Source: Bacillus sp. S3 (GTDB lineage Bacteria; Bacillota; Bacilli; Bacillales; Cytobacillaceae). From it: DNA of 64,000 nucleotides. The stretch spans positions 62,001 to 126,000 of the forward strand of contig NZ_CP039728.1 in the NCBI RefSeq assembly GCF_005154805.1. Reading direction: 5' to 3'. The translations under genes were made by a program, and so were the position numbers. Numbering within the stretch: the first letter of the stretch is position 1; each line of letters starts with the position of its first letter. Under the pieces are notes generated by a model, which was not told where the DNA came from, searched no databases, and saw only the letters and a list, made by a program, of their open reading frames with translations. Positions 50,976-58,808 of the stretch are shown in pieces.

Positions 50976-51269
50976 ATGCAATTAAAGGACATTAAGAAGG
51001 TTCTAATGACTGGTCAAGGAAAAATCATCATTGGAGATCACACAAAAAAGCGGTTAGCTGAAAGAGGGTATTTTAAAGGAGACATTGTTGCAGCCATTTT
51101 CAATGGGGAGATCATTGAGCGACAAGGGGCAAAAAAAGTAGCAATAGCCGGAAGAGATATTGACGACAATCCGATTGTCGTTATTATCGCTAAATTAACT
51201 CCAATAGCTTATAAAGTAGTTACAGTTATGCCGCCTATTGACCATCTAAGATTTAATGAGTGCGTATAA
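50976..51269 (+). CDS. DUF4258-like protein, 97 aa
   Basis: The start at 50976 (MQLKDIKKVLMTGQGKIIIG) follows GGAGGTG. The segment TKKRLAERGYFKGDIVAAIFNGEIIERQ followed by a PIVVIIAK strand is the pattern of DUF4258, whose members resemble small RNase-like toxins of the BrnT/RelE-like fold. No antitoxin is adjacent, so a regulator or nuclease role remains open. Confidence 0.6.
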   Translation: MQLKDIKKVLMTGQGKIIIGDHTKKRLAERGYFKGDIVAAIFNGEIIERQGAKKVAIAGRDIDDNPIVVIIAKLTPIAYKVVTVMPPIDHLRFNECV

Positions 51270-51297
51270 AAAAATTAAAGTAGAGAGGAAATTCCCA

Positions 51298-51457
51298 ATG
51301 AACATAGCAGGTGCAATAAAAAACTTTAAAAGGATTATACGAAACATATAAAGCATCGGTATATGCGGTTATCAATGATGATGTACTGCGAGCTAATGAA
51401 TTGCGTGAAGTTACGGTTAGTAAACATGACCACATGACCCGATTAAGTCTGAAATAA
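51298..51457 (+). pseudogene. Frameshifted small gene, about 52 codons
   Basis: AGAGGA precedes ATG 51298. The frame MNIAGAIKNFK then stops after 17 codons, but skipping one A of the AAAAGG run joins it to GLYETYKASVYAVINDDVLR and on to RLSLK at 51457. A one-base insertion in the homopolymer explains this. Product family unknown. Confidence 0.6.
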
Positions 51458-51503
51458 TTAAATTTTAAGAGATTAAAAGATTTAAAGAAGGGCTGATGAA
51501 TGA

Positions 51504-52763
51504 ATGAAGCTAATGAGGCAAACACGAATTAAGGACTGGTATGAATTTTATAGAACACCTTGTGTAATATGCGGCAGTACAGGCGGTTGTATGACTCATG
51601 TAGATGGTTCAGTAGTCGCGTGTATCAGGGTTCAAAGTGATAAATTTTTTTCCAAAAACTCAGCCTTGCCAAGCTATTTACACTTCCTTAAAGAAAATAA
51701 GAGGAAAAAGATTGATAAAAACGAGGTTGAGGCATTATATCAGGGGAATCCAAAACAAAATAATTCATCCTTAAATAATGTTTTTACCTCTTTAATTAAT
51801 TATCTTGAGTTAGATGAGGACCATTATTGTCATTTGATTTCAAAGGAGAGACAACTATCTGATCAACAAGTCATGATTAGAGAGTATAAAAGTTTTCCTG
51901 ATAAGCCATGGGAAGTTGTAAGAATGATAGAGGGTGATTTAGGTATTGAAGATTTCACCGGAATTCCAGGCTTTTATCTAAAGGACAATAAATACTGGAT
52001 GATTGCTGGGACAAAAGGGATATTAATTCCTTTCAGAAATCACTATAACGAAATTGTTGGGTTCCAATATAGGATTGATAACCCTCCAAATGTAGTTGAA
52101 GTGAAGATTAATCGTCCTGGTTTAAAAGCTTGGCTTAAAGAACAACCGAACCTAGTACAAGTTACATTTGATGGTGAAATTATTCTTGAGCAGTCAATCG
52201 AGTTAAGTAAAACATGGAAAACAATTACGCATGAAGGAGATATAAAAGGCTGGATTCGTGTTGTTAAAGGGAACCGCTATTACTGGTTAAGCTCAGCTAA
52301 TAAGCCACAAGGAACAGGCTCAGGTGATCCAGCACCAATCCATATAGCGGTTCCAACTTCAACACTAAAGGATTGGAAAACAGGCAGTATTCACAAAGCA
52401 CGTACCGTTTGGTTATCTGAAGGCCCTTTAAAGTGTGACATTGCTGCTGACTCGATTGAAAGGCTTTATGACCCTCTAGAAATTGAAGACATTGGTTCAA
52501 CGTTCTTGGCCCTTCCAGGTGTTGGAGCATGGCGCTTATCAATCCCAATCATGAAAGAAATGGGAGTTGAGAAAGTCAACATTTGCTTTGATGCAGATGC
52601 AGTTTCCAACCCACAAGTTAAAAAGCATTTGTTGGATTGTGCTAAAGAATTAAAACAACAGGGGTTTAGCGCAAATTTAGTTCTGTGGAATGAAAATGAA
52701 GGTAAGGGGATAGATAATCTTTTTCTTGAAAATAAAATCCCCCATATAAAGCCTTTATTCTAA
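51504..52763 (+). CDS. Zinc-finger and Toprim primase-like protein, 419 aa
   Basis: The N-terminus has a zinc-binding pattern (CVICGSTGGCMTH ... VVACIRV, residues 17-40) as in DnaG-type primases. The C-terminal third has a Toprim-like fold: TVWLSEGPLKCDIAAD and KVNICFDADAVSNP, followed by GKGIDNLFLE. This combination is found in plasmid primase-like proteins (DUF3854 group). It probably helps start DNA synthesis on the plasmid. Directly downstream lies an iteron-like repeat region. Confidence 0.75.
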   Translation: MKLMRQTRIKDWYEFYRTPCVICGSTGGCMTHVDGSVVACIRVQSDKFFSKNSALPSYLHFLKENKRKKIDKNEVEALYQGNPKQNNSSLNNVFTSLINYLELDEDHYCHLISKERQLSDQQVMIREYKSFPDKPWEVVRMIEGDLGIEDFTGIPGFYLKDNKYWMIAGTKGILIPFRNHYNEIVGFQYRIDNPPNVVEVKINRPGLKAWLKEQPNLVQVTFDGEIILEQSIELSKTWKTITHEGDIKGWIRVVKGNRYYWLSSANKPQGTGSGDPAPIHIAVPTSTLKDWKTGSIHKARTVWLSEGPLKCDIAADSIERLYDPLEIEDIGSTFLALPGVGAWRLSIPIMKEMGVEKVNICFDADAVSNPQVKKHLLDCAKELKQQGFSANLVLWNENEGKGIDNLFLENKIPHIKPLF

Positions 52764-52774
52764 ATAATTTTGTA

Positions 52775-52940
52775 ATATCAAAAAAAAGTCGTTTACTTAA
52801 AAAAAATGTTCTTTACTTTACAAAAAAGTTCTTTACTGATGTCCTCTATTTTAAATTTTAAATAGAGGGCATTTTTATTTTATACATTATTCCGGGTGTT
52901 ATTCAGCAATCAGGCCAGATTGTTGAATAAAAAGAGACGG
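52775..52940. repeat. Repeat block A1: iteron-like TTTAC repeats and hairpins
   Basis: Three spaced copies of AAGTYSTTTACT (AAGTCGTTTACTT, ATGTTCTTTACTT, AAGTTCTTTACTG) are followed by the hairpin CCTCTATTT...AAATAGAGG with a T-run, which terminates the primase transcript, and by TTATTCAGCAATC...GATTGTTGAATAA. Closely related blocks are at 54400-54545 and 55390-55530. Confidence 0.7.
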
Positions 52941-53094
52941 CTTATGAAGAAATTAAGAGAGTTATTTTTGAGTATTAAATAATATAAAAAACAAAGGATA
53001 AATAAGGTACTAAACACTGATAAGCTTTTTTCTTTACTTAAATGCTTTTTAAAACTTAATATACAATCAAGTAGATATTATAGGAGGTTCGAAC

Positions 53095-54072
53095 ATGAAA
53101 GCAATCACTGTAAAGCAACCTGGTGGCGCTGATCAATTACAAGTAACAGAACAGGTTAAACCGGAGCCAAAAGATGGAGAATTATTAATAAAAGTAAAAG
53201 CAGCAGCTGTTAATCGAACGGATATTGTTAATCGAGAAAGCAGCTTAGGTTATATGGACAATACAATTTTAGGTGTAGAAGTTGCTGGAATTATCGAAAA
53301 AGTAGGGAAGGGGGCAAAATTCGAAGTCGGTACGAAAGTTATGGGACTTGTCAATGGTGGCGGTTATGCCGAATATGTTGTAATGCCAGCTAACAGAGCG
53401 ATAGTGATCCCAGAACATCTTTCATTTGAAGAAGCCGCAGCTATTCCTGAAGTATTTTTAACAGCCTATCAAACATTATTTTGGATAGGGCAATTGCGTG
53501 CTGGTGAAAACGTGTTAATCCATGCTGGTGGAAGTGGTGTTGGAACAGCAGCGATTCAACTTGCGAAACAAATCGCTAAGGCAAATGTCATAGTAACGGC
53601 TGGATCGAAGGAAAAGCTTGATTTTTGTAAATCATTAGGCGCAGATGTTTGTATAAACTATAAAGAACAAAACTTTGATGAGGAAATCATGAAAATTACC
53701 AACAATCAAGGGGTTGACTTGATTCTTGATTTCGTTGGTGCATCCTATTGGAATAAAAATATCGCAAGCATCAAAGTTGATGGACGTTGGGTGCTAATTG
53801 GAATTTTGGGAGGGGCAATTATAGAAAACGTTAATTTAATGGATTTATTTTTAAAACGCATTCAACTAACTGGCACTTTGCTCACACCAAGAAGCGATGA
53901 ATATAAGGCAGAACTAACAACTGAATTTTCCACTAAAATCCTAGACTTTTTTGCCAATAACAAGCTTCATCCGATTGTCGATCAAGTTTTTCCTCTTAAT
54001 CAAATCCAACAAGCACATGAACATATGGAGAACAATAAAAACATCGGAAAGATTATTATAAGGGTAGATTAA
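53095..54072 (+). CDS. Zinc-independent quinone oxidoreductase / MDR-family reductase, 325 aa
   Basis: A full-length medium-chain dehydrogenase of the QOR type: AAAVNRTDIVNRES near 45-60, LGVEVAGIIEKVG, the NADPH-binding VLIHAGGSGVGTAAIQLAKQ (residues 139-158) and TPRSDEYKAEL. The zinc ligands of alcohol dehydrogenases are absent. It reduces quinones or enals with NADPH. AGGAGG precedes ATG 53095. It stands alone between repeat blocks and is likely cargo that protects the host from reactive electrophiles. Confidence 0.9.
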   Translation: MKAITVKQPGGADQLQVTEQVKPEPKDGELLIKVKAAAVNRTDIVNRESSLGYMDNTILGVEVAGIIEKVGKGAKFEVGTKVMGLVNGGGYAEYVVMPANRAIVIPEHLSFEEAAAIPEVFLTAYQTLFWIGQLRAGENVLIHAGGSGVGTAAIQLAKQIAKANVIVTAGSKEKLDFCKSLGADVCINYKEQNFDEEIMKITNNQGVDLILDFVGASYWNKNIASIKVDGRWVLIGILGGAIIENVNLMDLFLKRIQLTGTLLTPRSDEYKAELTTEFSTKILDFFANNKLHPIVDQVFPLNQIQQAHEHMENNKNIGKIIIRVD

Positions 54073-54168
54073 TGCAATTGGAAAATACTAGATAAACCTC
54101 CAGTTTCCAAGGGGATATGAACTAAAATTAACTGAGTGAGCTTTAGTGGAATCACACATCTAAGGTAG

Positions 54169-54545
54169 TTCCATAAACGGGCGCTTTTCTTGAATAAGAA
54201 GGCGTCTTTTTGATTACATCAGTTAAAATTTAGAAACAGAGTAAACGACTTTTTTATAATGCACACAGTCTGTTTTATTACAATTATTACATTGAGTAAA
54301 CAACTTATATTATTTAATTAAAAACTTAGGTATTATCGTTGTCGGCTTTTACATTTGTTGTGGTAAACGACTTTTTTTTCAAACAACAAATTTTGTGTTA
54401 TATCAAAAAAGTCGATTACTTGAAGAAAATGTTCTTTACTTTACAAAAAAGTTCTTAACTGATGTCCTCTATTTTTAAATAGGGGGCATTTTTATTTTGT
54501 ACATAATTCTTTGTTATTCAGCAATCGGGCCATATTCTTGAATAA
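54169..54545. repeat. Repeat block B1-A2
   Basis: It starts TTCCATAAACGGGCGCTTTT and includes GTAAACGACTTTTTT at 54241 and 54363, AAGTCGATTAC near 54410, three TTCTTTAC-like units and the CCTCTATTTTTAAATAGGGGG hairpin. The whole block recurs about 1007 bases later (55176-55530). Confidence 0.75.
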
Positions 54546-54742
54546 CACATTTGAAGAAAATTGTTATGGGTGAAGAGTTGTGAAGGTTTGCACTTAAACT
54601 GACGGATCAGGTTTATTCAATGAGAGAGAGGAATCTCTCTTATTGAACATTAGGAAGATTATGTGCAGTGACTGGGTTGAAATTATTGAAGGATTCCTTC
54701 TTTTTTTGTCGAAATAAGTAGTATATGGGGTGAGGGAAACAA
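54546..54742. other. Non-coding stretch with one inverted repeat
   Basis: TTCAATGAGAGAG and CTCTCTTATTGAA (54616-54645) form an imperfect hairpin. A TGCACTTAAACTGACGG element near 54589 recurs in changed form at 55549 and 57751. No gene is seen. Confidence 0.45.
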
Positions 54743-55108
54743 GTGGCTATTACTGGAATCAATTTAGGTGTAGGAAGAAACGATAAAGAATACTTTTGTC
54801 GATAATGTGGAACAAGGCTAATAAAAGTTGTGGTGAACGAAGAAACTTGGCGTTGTGATACTTGTAATGAAAAATTGTTAATTAAAATAAAGGATGTAGA
54901 GGACGGGATAGTTAGACTATTGCCTAGTGAAATGAGTAGATTCGATGATGTATTCAATTATTACGATTATGAATTTGTTGAACTTAAAGGGATAACTTTA
55001 CTCGATAATAAAAAAGAATACCTTTTAGCTATTGCTGAATATAGAGGATTCAAAGTTGGTAAAGACAACTTTATAGATTGTAGGTGGAGAGGCAAAAAAT
55101 ATAAGTAA
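54743..55108 (+). pseudogene. Zinc-ribbon protein gene with in-frame TAA
   Basis: GTG 54743 follows GAGGG. The frame reads to FCR, then TAA at 54803-54805, then CGTRLIKVVVNEETWRCDTC. The two CxxC pairs of a zinc ribbon are separated by the stop (FCR-stop-CGTRL), so a CAA or GAA codon mutated to TAA is the simplest reading. A downstream GTG at 54830 could yield a 92-residue protein lacking the first zinc knuckle. Confidence 0.7.
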
Positions 55109-55175
55109 TTCAATCAAGGATGCGTTTGTGGAAGAAAAAATAAGAGATTTTAGGACAAAGGCTATATTTTTGTTA

Positions 55176-55530
55176 TTCCATAAAAGGGCACTTTTCTTGA
55201 ATAAGAAGGCGTCTTTTTGATTACATAGCAAAAAATTATAAATATAGTAAACGACTTTTTTTAATGTACCCAGTTTGTTTTATTACAATTATTACATTGA
55301 GTAAATAACTTTTATTAATTAATTAAAAACTTAGGTATTATCGTTGTCAGCTTTTACATTTGTTATAGTAAACGACTTTTTTTTCAAACAACAAATTTTT
55401 ATTGTTTAAGAAAACCGTTTACTTGATTAAAAATTGTTTAGCTGATAAAAAAGTAATTTACTGATGTCCTCTATTTTTTTAAATAGGGGGCAGTTTTATT
55501 TATGTGTTATTCAGCAATTAGCCCGGGAGA
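55176..55530. repeat. Repeat block B2-A3
   Basis: A second copy of block B1-A2 with 10-15 percent changes. It has GTAAACGACTTTTT at 55247 and 55368, AACCGTTTACTTG near 55414 and the CCTCTATTTTTTTAAATAGGGGG hairpin. Direct repeats of this size allow recombination that would delete the zinc-ribbon gene. Confidence 0.75.
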
Positions 55531-55691
55531 AAACTAAGATTGTGAAGTTTTGTACTTAAACTATCGGGGCAGCATTCCTGTAATGAAAGAAAATGGAGTT
55601 TGAACAAAAAAATAACCTCTTGATAGAATGAGAGAGTCCTGACGCTTGCCAGCAAAAAGGACAAATATCTCAAATACCAGGAGGCTTTAAA

Positions 55692-56987
55692 ATGAATTAT
55701 AACCAGAATAAGAAGATTGCTCAAATAACTTCTCAAACACTTATTATAGGAGTCGATATTGCTAAATTCAAGCATGTGGCACGTGCTCAGGATTTTAGAG
55801 GAATAGAGTTTGGAGCTCCTTGTCAATTTGAAAATACAAAAGAAGGTTTTGAGCATTTTCTTCAATGGATATCAGAAATTAAAAAAGAACAGAGTATGGA
55901 TAAAGTAATGGTTGGCATGGAACCAACAGGCCACTATTGGTTTAACCTGGCCCATATTTTAAAAGAAAACGGGATTAAATTTGTCGCTGTAAACCCCTTG
56001 CATGTCAAGAAAAGCAAGGAGTTGGATGATAACTCACCTACCAAGAATGATGTGAAAGACGCCAAAGTCATAGCCCAGCTGGTCAAGGACGGAAGATACG
56101 CCGAACCTACGTTACCACAAGGAGTTTATGCAGAACTCCGTGTGGCAAAGAAAATACGCGATCTTTTAACTGAAGACCTTCAAACGGTCCAAGGCCAGGT
56201 ACACAACTGGATTGACCGATACTTTCCAGAATTCCTGAAGGTGTTTAAAAAGTGGGAGGGCAAGGCAGCTTTACAATTCTTAAAGCTCTATGCCTTACCA
56301 CATGAAATAGTTAATTTCACCGAACATGAACTGCTCTCCCATTTAAGAAAATCCGTAACTCGGAGTGTGGGATTAAGCAAGATTCGGGAGTTAAAGCAGG
56401 CAGCCAGCAAGTCCATCGGACTTCGACAAGGCTCCGAAATGGCTAAATTAGAGCTAGAGACCATCCTGGCCAAATATGAATTAATCCAGTTAAAATTCGA
56501 AGAATTGGATGCAAAAATAGAAGGTCTGCTTGATGAAATACCAGGTGTACCACAAATGTTAGCTATAAAAGGTGTGGGCAGGGATACAATTGCCGGCTTC
56601 TTTGCGGAAGTGGGTGATCTAAGTGATTATACTCATCCTCGGCAAATTATTAAGCTTGCCGGCTTAAGCTTAAAAGAAAATACATCCGGTAAGCACAAAG
56701 GAAAAACGACCATCACAAAAAGAGGACGGAAGAAACTGAGGGCGCTTTTATTCAGGGTTTGTATGATTCTCGTCGCGAAGAATTCCGCATTTAAGGCATT
56801 GCATGCTTACTATACTCAACGTCCGGATAATCCATTAAAGAAGATGCAGTCTCTAATCGCTTTATGTAATAAACTGATTCGAATTTTATTTAGTATAGGT
56901 AAAAAGCAATTTGATTTTAATGAAGAAAAGATGTTAAAGGACATCCCTCATTTGGCAGTAACAGAGAAGACTGAAATGGCAGCTTAA
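55692..56987 (+). CDS. IS110-family DEDD transposase, 431 aa
   Basis: The N-terminal RuvC-like DEDD domain shows IIGVDIAKFKHVARA (first Asp), VGMEPTGHYWFNLA (Glu) and NDVKDAKVIAQLVKDGRY (two Asp). The C-terminal Tnp_2 domain has IKGVGRDTIAGFFAEVGDL and the Ser-containing AGLSLKENTSGKHKGKTTI. These enzymes recombine DNA under guidance by an IS-encoded bridge RNA. GGAGG precedes ATG 55692. The gene is intact, so the element may be active. Confidence 0.9.
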   Translation: MNYNQNKKIAQITSQTLIIGVDIAKFKHVARAQDFRGIEFGAPCQFENTKEGFEHFLQWISEIKKEQSMDKVMVGMEPTGHYWFNLAHILKENGIKFVAVNPLHVKKSKELDDNSPTKNDVKDAKVIAQLVKDGRYAEPTLPQGVYAELRVAKKIRDLLTEDLQTVQGQVHNWIDRYFPEFLKVFKKWEGKAALQFLKLYALPHEIVNFTEHELLSHLRKSVTRSVGLSKIRELKQAASKSIGLRQGSEMAKLELETILAKYELIQLKFEELDAKIEGLLDEIPGVPQMLAIKGVGRDTIAGFFAEVGDLSDYTHPRQIIKLAGLSLKENTSGKHKGKTTITKRGRKKLRALLFRVCMILVAKNSAFKALHAYYTQRPDNPLKKMQSLIALCNKLIRILFSIGKKQFDFNEEKMLKDIPHLAVTEKTEMAA

Positions 56988-56999
56988 ATTTGGTTTAGA

Positions 57000-57240
57000 T
57001 TAGAGAAGTATTAGTTCTTGTTTTTATAGATCTGGAGACATTTGAAGCACGGATTAGTCGGCAAAGCAACTAAATTACGGGCTTGGACCCTGTGGGGCAG
57101 CATGGCTGACATCCACCTCATGGAAAGGTTGGACGAAGGAATTTGAGAGCGAAGACTCTGTGAGGCATGGGAGGGTTGACCTCCATGAGTAATGTGGACA
57201 TCCACCAGTGCGATCATATTTTTACTCATCCACCAATTTT
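57000..57240 (+). ncRNA. Candidate bridge RNA region of the IS110-family element
   Basis: The 3' non-coding part is more GC-rich than its surroundings and full of short complementary motifs (GGCTGACATCCACC, GGTTGACCTCCATG, GTGGACATCCACCAG). IS1111-type members carry the bridge RNA downstream of the transposase. Assignment is from position and structure only. Confidence 0.45.
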
Positions 57241-57245
57241 TGTAA

Positions 57246-57480
57246 GAAATTGGTTAGTGGGTAATAGCTCTTTTTTCTCTCAGTGTCCAAATATATCCTT
57301 TCAAGTGAAGATCCTCCAGCTATAAAGAGATTTACCGATAGGTAAATAACTATGAAATTCTATGAAAACATGAGTAATTCGGCGTTTTCGCTTCTTTTAT
57401 TGAGGGAGATTAGTTCAAGAAAAATTCATACTATATAAGGGACTGGAATGTAATAAATGGTATGATTTATGAAAAACAGG
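57246..57480. other. Non-coding stretch between the IS and the small membrane protein
   Basis: No gene seen. It probably contains the promoter of the next gene, but no convincing -35/-10 pair can be assigned. Confidence 0.35.
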
Positions 57481-57492
57481 AGGGGGATTTTT

Positions 57493-57657
57493 ATGATTGG
57501 TGTTATGGGTTTTGGGTCTTTGCTAATTACAATTGGAATGCCTTTGGCAGTGGTTTTTATTTTAGTATGGACTTATAAAATAAAAAGAAATAGTGACACC
57601 CAAGTTGAGCAAAACAATACGATTATTAAATTGTTGGAAAAAGACACTAATCAATAA
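57493..57657 (+). CDS. Small membrane protein, 54 aa
   Basis: ATG 57493 follows AGGAGGGG. MIGVMGFGSLLITIGMPLAV is followed by VFILVWTYKIKRN, one membrane helix, then a polar tail. Family not recognised. It stands alone before the secretion operon and has its own promoter region. Confidence 0.6.
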   Translation: MIGVMGFGSLLITIGMPLAVVFILVWTYKIKRNSDTQVEQNNTIIKLLEKDTNQ

Positions 57658-57860
57658 ATTGGTATGAATGCTTATTGAGCTAACGGGTGCGATACTTCAA
57701 GAAGAAAGTCGCTTTTTTTTCTTTTTCCACAAGAAAGAAGTGAAATGTTGTACTTAAACTATCGTGGCAGTATGGAAATAATTTAATAAATTCCGGTGCC
57801 CTAGTATTAATTCAGAAAAAGAGGTTCTAGAAAAAAATAGAAATACTTACAAAAAGGTGC

Positions 57861-57889
57861 TTGACCATAAATGGCTATTCTATTAATAT
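57861..57889 (+). promoter_or_regulatory. Promoter of the type IV secretion operon
   Basis: TTGACC (57861-57866) and TAATAT (57884-57889) with 17 bases between. GGCTATTC in the spacer and GAATAGCC at 57904-57911 form an inverted repeat around the -10 box, a possible operator. Confidence 0.7.
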
Positions 57890-57913
57890 TAACTCATACA
57901 TATGAATAGCCAA

Positions 57914-57990
57914 CGGGACAGCCCCGAAGAACTAATAAGGTAATGCTCTTATGAGTATATTTCCTTACTAGTTTCTTCGGGGCTTTTTTG
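57914..57990 (+). promoter_or_regulatory. Type 1 leader attenuator of the type IV secretion operon (leader D)
   Basis: The mini-hairpin CGGG-ACAGC-CCCG (57914-57926) overlaps the terminator arm AGCCCCGAAGAA, which pairs with TTCTTCGGGGCT and runs into TTTTTG. An inner hairpin fills the loop. It lies 25 bases before the first gene. Confidence 0.8.
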
Positions 57991-58014
57991 TTGTCTCAAA
58001 AGGAGGTGAGTATC

Positions 58015-58389
58015 GTGAAAAAGTTCTCAGTAAAAAAAATTCTTCCCTTTCTTGTTATGACCGCAGTTTTCACTTTGGCACTAGTTGTATTTTCTCCTGA
58101 AGAAGCAGCTGCCGCATGGAAGAAAGCGGGTATCACTCCTCAAGGTGATTTGAAGAACAGTAAAATTTACGCCGATCTTGCTAATATCGTTTACATGGTT
58201 ACAGCTGTCGGAGGTTTCTGGGTTCTCCTTTGCCTAGTCTTCGCTGGTATGAAACTTTCAGCGGCACAAGGCGGTAACCCGCAAGCTCGTACACAAGGTT
58301 TTATTGGAATCCTTATGGCGGGTGTTGGAGTATTCATTATCGTTAAGGCTCAGACTATCGCAGGTTGGTTTGCAGGGTTTGGTGCTTAA
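58015..58389 (+). CDS. VirB2/TrbC-like conjugal pilin-type protein, 124 aa
   Basis: The GTG at 58015 (VKKFSVKKILPFLVMTAVF) has AAAGGAGGTG upstream. A signal peptide ends near SPEEAAAAWKKAG. Two membrane helices follow (residues about 60-82 and 98-118) with a short Gly/Gln loop, the TrbC/VirB2 layout. It probably forms an extracellular or envelope part of the transfer channel. First gene of the operon. Confidence 0.7.
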   Translation: MKKFSVKKILPFLVMTAVFTLALVVFSPEEAAAAWKKAGITPQGDLKNSKIYADLANIVYMVTAVGGFWVLLCLVFAGMKLSAAQGGNPQARTQGFIGILMAGVGVFIIVKAQTIAGWFAGFGA

Positions 58390-58465
58390 TCAGCTCAAAT
58401 ACTATAAAAATGCAGCCCCTCTAAATCTTTGTTAGAGGGGTGCATTTATAAAGAAGGTGTATTTT

Positions 58466-58807
58466 TTGAGGAAAGAAACAGTTCCTATTGATATGGCATC
58501 AGAGCAAAAAACAATCTTAGGGTTTATTTCCAGAAGGCAGCTTATATACATCATTGCTGGCGGGTCAATCCTGTACGCTATGGTCCCGGTTGTTTTCAAT
58601 CTATTTCCTAATTTCATAGTTGGCGCAATCGCAAGTATTATTGTAGTTTTACCTATTTTATTCGTAGTTTTGATATTTGGCTTTTGGAAAAAAAACAAAC
58701 TTCATCTTAATTATGATCACTTCTTTTTGATTAAGTTGGGATATAAAAAACAAATCGGCATTTGGCGAAAGGGAAGCAAACCTAAAGACTGGATGGTGAA
58801 TAAATAA
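58466..58807 (+). CDS. PrgI/VirB3-like conjugation protein, 113 aa
   Basis: The TTG at 58466 (LRKETVPIDMASEQKTILGF) is preferred since AAGAAGG lies upstream. The N-terminal phrase KTILGFISRRQLIYIIAGGS and two following membrane helices are typical of PrgI family proteins, always next to a VirB4 ATPase gene in Gram-positive transfer operons. Confidence 0.75.
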   Translation: MRKETVPIDMASEQKTILGFISRRQLIYIIAGGSILYAMVPVVFNLFPNFIVGAIASIIVVLPILFVVLIFGFWKKNKLHLNYDHFFLIKLGYKKQIGIWRKGSKPKDWMVNK

Positions 58808-58808
58808 A

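Larger units (their letters stand above)
55560..57245 (+). mobile_element. IS110-family insertion sequence (ends approximate)
   Basis: One DEDD transposase gene with about 130 bases of leader and about 250 bases of structured 3' non-coding DNA. Terminal inverted repeats are not evident, as is usual for this family, so the ends are estimates. A TTGTACTTAAACTATCGNGGCAG-like element lies on both sides (55549 and 57751), perhaps the split or duplicated target. Confidence 0.7.

Noticed and set aside
50976..51457. Toxin-antitoxin pair formed by the DUF4258-like gene and the broken small gene
   Set aside because: The second gene is frameshifted and shows no antitoxin-like DNA-binding motif.
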